From: an uncultured Flavobacteriales bacterium
Lineage (GTDB): Bacteria; Bacteroidota; Bacteroidia; Flavobacteriales; BACL11
Length of the DNA stretch: 64,000 nucleotides
Direction: 5' to 3'
Assembly (NCBI GenBank): GCA_905478765.1
Contig: CAJQJY010000002.1
Coordinates: 60,744 to 124,743 of the forward strand
In this document: positions 62,839 through 64,000 of the stretch, piece after piece
Layout of the letters: each line of letters opens with the position of its first letter
How positions within the stretch are numbered: position 1 is the stretch's first letter
Notes under the pieces: generated by a model
Told to the model about the DNA's origin: nothing
Databases searched by the model: none
The model's input: only the letters and a program-made list of their open reading frames with translations
Position numbers and translations under genes: made by a program

Positions 62839-62902
62839 AAACCCACTTATTTGAGTGGGTTTCTTTTTGGTGGGCCTTACGGTCCTTATTTCGAACTTTT
62901 TT
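62839..62902 (+). repeat. Composite ~65-bp repeat, copy 3
   Basis: 9-bp hairpin (62839-62847 with 62854-62862), then TGGTGGGCCTTACGGTCCTT and TTCGAAC plus six T. It directly follows the stop of the SprB-repeat gene. All three copies have the same orientation. Confidence 0.88.
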
Positions 62903-62941
62903 AATCTTCACAAAATTTTTCGTTAACATTTACATATAAAA

Positions 62942-62959
62942 TTTAACTTTTTCTTAACT
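62942..62959 (+). promoter_or_regulatory. Pho-box-like direct repeat upstream of pstS
   Basis: TTTAACT and CTTAACT separated by four T, an 11-base period as in PhoB/PhoP boxes. A further TTAACA-TTTACA pair lies just upstream at 62923-62934. The location, about 100 bases before a phosphate-binding protein gene, makes control by a PhoB-type regulator plausible. Confidence 0.4.
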
Positions 62960-63001
62960 TAAGTTTCATGTTTAGTTAATCATAATTTTTTTTTCTACAT
63001 A

Positions 63002-63009
63002 TATTTTTG
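63002..63009 (+). promoter_or_regulatory. Putative -7 element for pstS
   Basis: TATTTTTG matches TAnnTTTG, 47 bases before the pstS start. No TTTG at the -33 position, as expected for an activator-dependent promoter. Confidence 0.4.
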
Positions 63010-63056
63010 TCAAATAAAATTATAAAAAAACTAAAACAACTAAAACAACTAAAATT

Positions 63057-64000
63057 ATGAAAAGAATTTTTTTTTTAAACTTTAATATTATAATATTATC
63101 ACTAATATTAATAGGATGTTCTTCAAATTCAAACAATTCAGATAATTCTAGTTCCTTATCTGGTGATATTAAAATTGATGGTTCTAGTACTGTATATCCA
63201 GTTACTGAAGCAGTAGCTGAAGAGTTTAGAGCTGTAGAACCTAACGTTCGAGTTACAGTAGGTGTTTCTGGAACTGGAGGAGGATTTAAAAAGTTCTCTA
63301 GAGGTGAAACTAATATTAGTAATGCATCTAGACCAATTAAAGACAAAGAAGCTAAAGTTTGTGATGAGAATAACATTTCATACTTGGAATTAAGTGTTGC
63401 ATATGATGGACTGGCAGTTATTATTAATCCCGAAAATGATTGGGTAGATTATTTTACTGTAAAAGAACTTAGTAAAATTTGGCATCCTGATGCTCAAAAT
63501 AATATTAAGTACTGGAGTCAGATTAGAGAAGGGTGGCCAAACGAAGAAATTCATCTTTTTGGACCTGGAACAGCTTCAGGTACATATGACTATTTTGCAG
63601 AAGTAATATGTGGAAAGAAAGTTGGAACAAGAGGAGATTATACTGCATCAGAAGATGATCATGTTTTGGTTCAAGGTGTGGCTACTGACAAATATGGGCT
63701 TGGCTTTTTTGGATTAGCGTATTATGAAGAAAACAAAGATAAATTAAAATTAGTTGGAGTTGATAATGGAAATGGCTCTGTATTACCGAGTATGGAAACA
63801 GTTTCTAACGGAGCATATGCACCTTTATCTCGACCAATATTTATTTATGCTAATAATAGTGCTAGAGAAAGACAAGAAGTAAAAGAATTTATTTCTTTTT
63901 ATCTTAAAAATGCTGGAAATTTAGTTGCAGATGTAGGTTATATTCCATTAACTAAGGATGAATACAATTTAGAGATAAATAAGTTTAATGAATTTATTAA
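63057..64000 (+). CDS. pstS: Phosphate-binding lipoprotein PstS (3' end outside window)
   Basis: The frame is open from the ATG at 63057 to the window end (314 codons), with no stop. The signal peptide ends at a lipobox LIGC with the lipidated Cys at residue 21, followed by a Ser/Asn-rich linker. The mature part shows the PstS phosphate-binding signature: [49 protein letters not shown], and [13 protein letters not shown]. It captures phosphate for the PstCAB importer. Only the C-terminus should be missing. Preceded by a Pho-box-like repeat. Confidence 0.94.
   Translation, partial: MKRIFFLNFNIIILSLILIGCSSNSNNSDNSSSLSGDIKIDGSSTVYPVTEAVAEEFRAVEPNVRVTVGVSGTGGGFKKFSRGETNISNASRPIKDKEAKVCDENNISYLELSVAYDGLAVIINPENDWVDYFTVKELSKIWHPDAQNNIKYWSQIREGWPNEEIHLFGPGTASGTYDYFAEVICGKKVGTRGDYTASEDDHVLVQGVATDKYGLGFFGLAYYEENKDKLKLVGVDNGNGSVLPSMETVSNGAYAPLSRPIFIYANNSARERQEVKEFISFYLKNAGNLVADVGYIPLTKDEYNLEINKFNEFI

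Noticed and set aside
60609..62902. Integron attC array
   Set aside because: The repeats lack the inverse core RYYYAAC and core GTTRRRY pair, the enclosed genes have opposite orientations, and no integron integrase is nearby. Only a looser cassette-like idea is kept.
60634..62902. Complete tRNA genes at the GTGGGCC...TTCGAAC blocks
   Set aside because: Only a T-loop-like and CCA-like fragment is present on the minus strand, with wrong spacing and no acceptor or anticodon partner sequences.
63020..63376. 118-codon minus-strand open frame
   Set aside because: It lies antisense within pstS, whose plus-strand frame runs open to the window end with a lipobox and clear PstS motifs.

Overview
The window is 64 kb of an AT-rich chromosome from a member of the Bacteroidota, most likely a free-living (probably marine) flavobacterium. 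This rests on gliding genes gldF and gldG, type IX secretion (T9SS) style C-termini, SprB repeats, DUF4369/DUF5723/DUF4340/DUF6428-type proteins, promoters with the Bacteroidota TAnnTTTG element, and the near absence of Shine-Dalgarno sequences. Coding density is very high and many genes overlap by a few bases.

Layout. 1-7.8 kb: end of a phosphohexomutase gene, a DUF2279 protein, an Smr-domain protein, a TlpA-like thioredoxin protein, an EamA transporter, yaaA, small proteins and a YugP-type zinc peptidase. 7.8-10 kb: surE - small membrane protein - lpxB. 10-17.5 kb (minus strand): SAM hydrolase - gldF - gldG - DUF4340 - dnaN - two outer-membrane barrels - a lipoprotein. 17.5-21.8 kb: phoH, purC, a glycosyltransferase, an ECF sigma factor, rsmG. 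21.8-33.2 kb: mostly minus-strand housekeeping (methyltransferase, MFS, xerD, kdsA, rarA, NlpC/P60, thiolase), with aroQ on plus. 33.3-35.4 kb: a 7TM-HD hydrolase.

35.4-50.4 kb is a phenylacetate catabolic cluster. On the minus strand it runs paaA-B-C-D-G-H-I-J, a DUF6428 gene, paaY, paaZ, an arylsulfotransferase-like secreted protein, a paaF-like hydratase and a fused E1 2-oxoacid dehydrogenase. paaE is divergent. Between paaY and paaZ lies a 54-codon remnant that looks like a signal peptide joined to the tail of a DUF1566/FISUMP-type protein. No phenylacetate-CoA ligase (paaK) or paa regulator is visible. 50.4-55.1 kb is an oligopeptide ABC transporter whose permeases have large extra periplasmic regions.

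55.2-63 kb is the accessory part. tRNA-Ser(GCU) and tRNA-Pro(UGG) are followed by a putative 5.2-kb integrative element. It has a tyrosine recombinase lacking the canonical first catalytic Arg (as in IntDOT), a T9SS cargo protein, and a 930-residue collagen-like protein with a recent 0.74-kb internal duplication. The element ends in an imperfect copy of the tRNA-Pro 3' end. Beyond it, three copies of a ~65-bp composite repeat (hairpin plus a GTGGGCC...TTCGAAC block) bracket two single-gene modules: a DUF998-like membrane protein, and an SprB-repeat secreted protein whose C-terminus matches that of the arylsulfotransferase-like protein 23 kb away. The window ends inside pstS, preceded by a Pho-box-like direct repeat.

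Most of the window is ordinary metabolism and envelope biogenesis. The best candidate for something undescribed is the 55.4-62.9 kb region: a small tRNA-integrated element with surface-protein cargo next to repeat-bounded single-gene modules.
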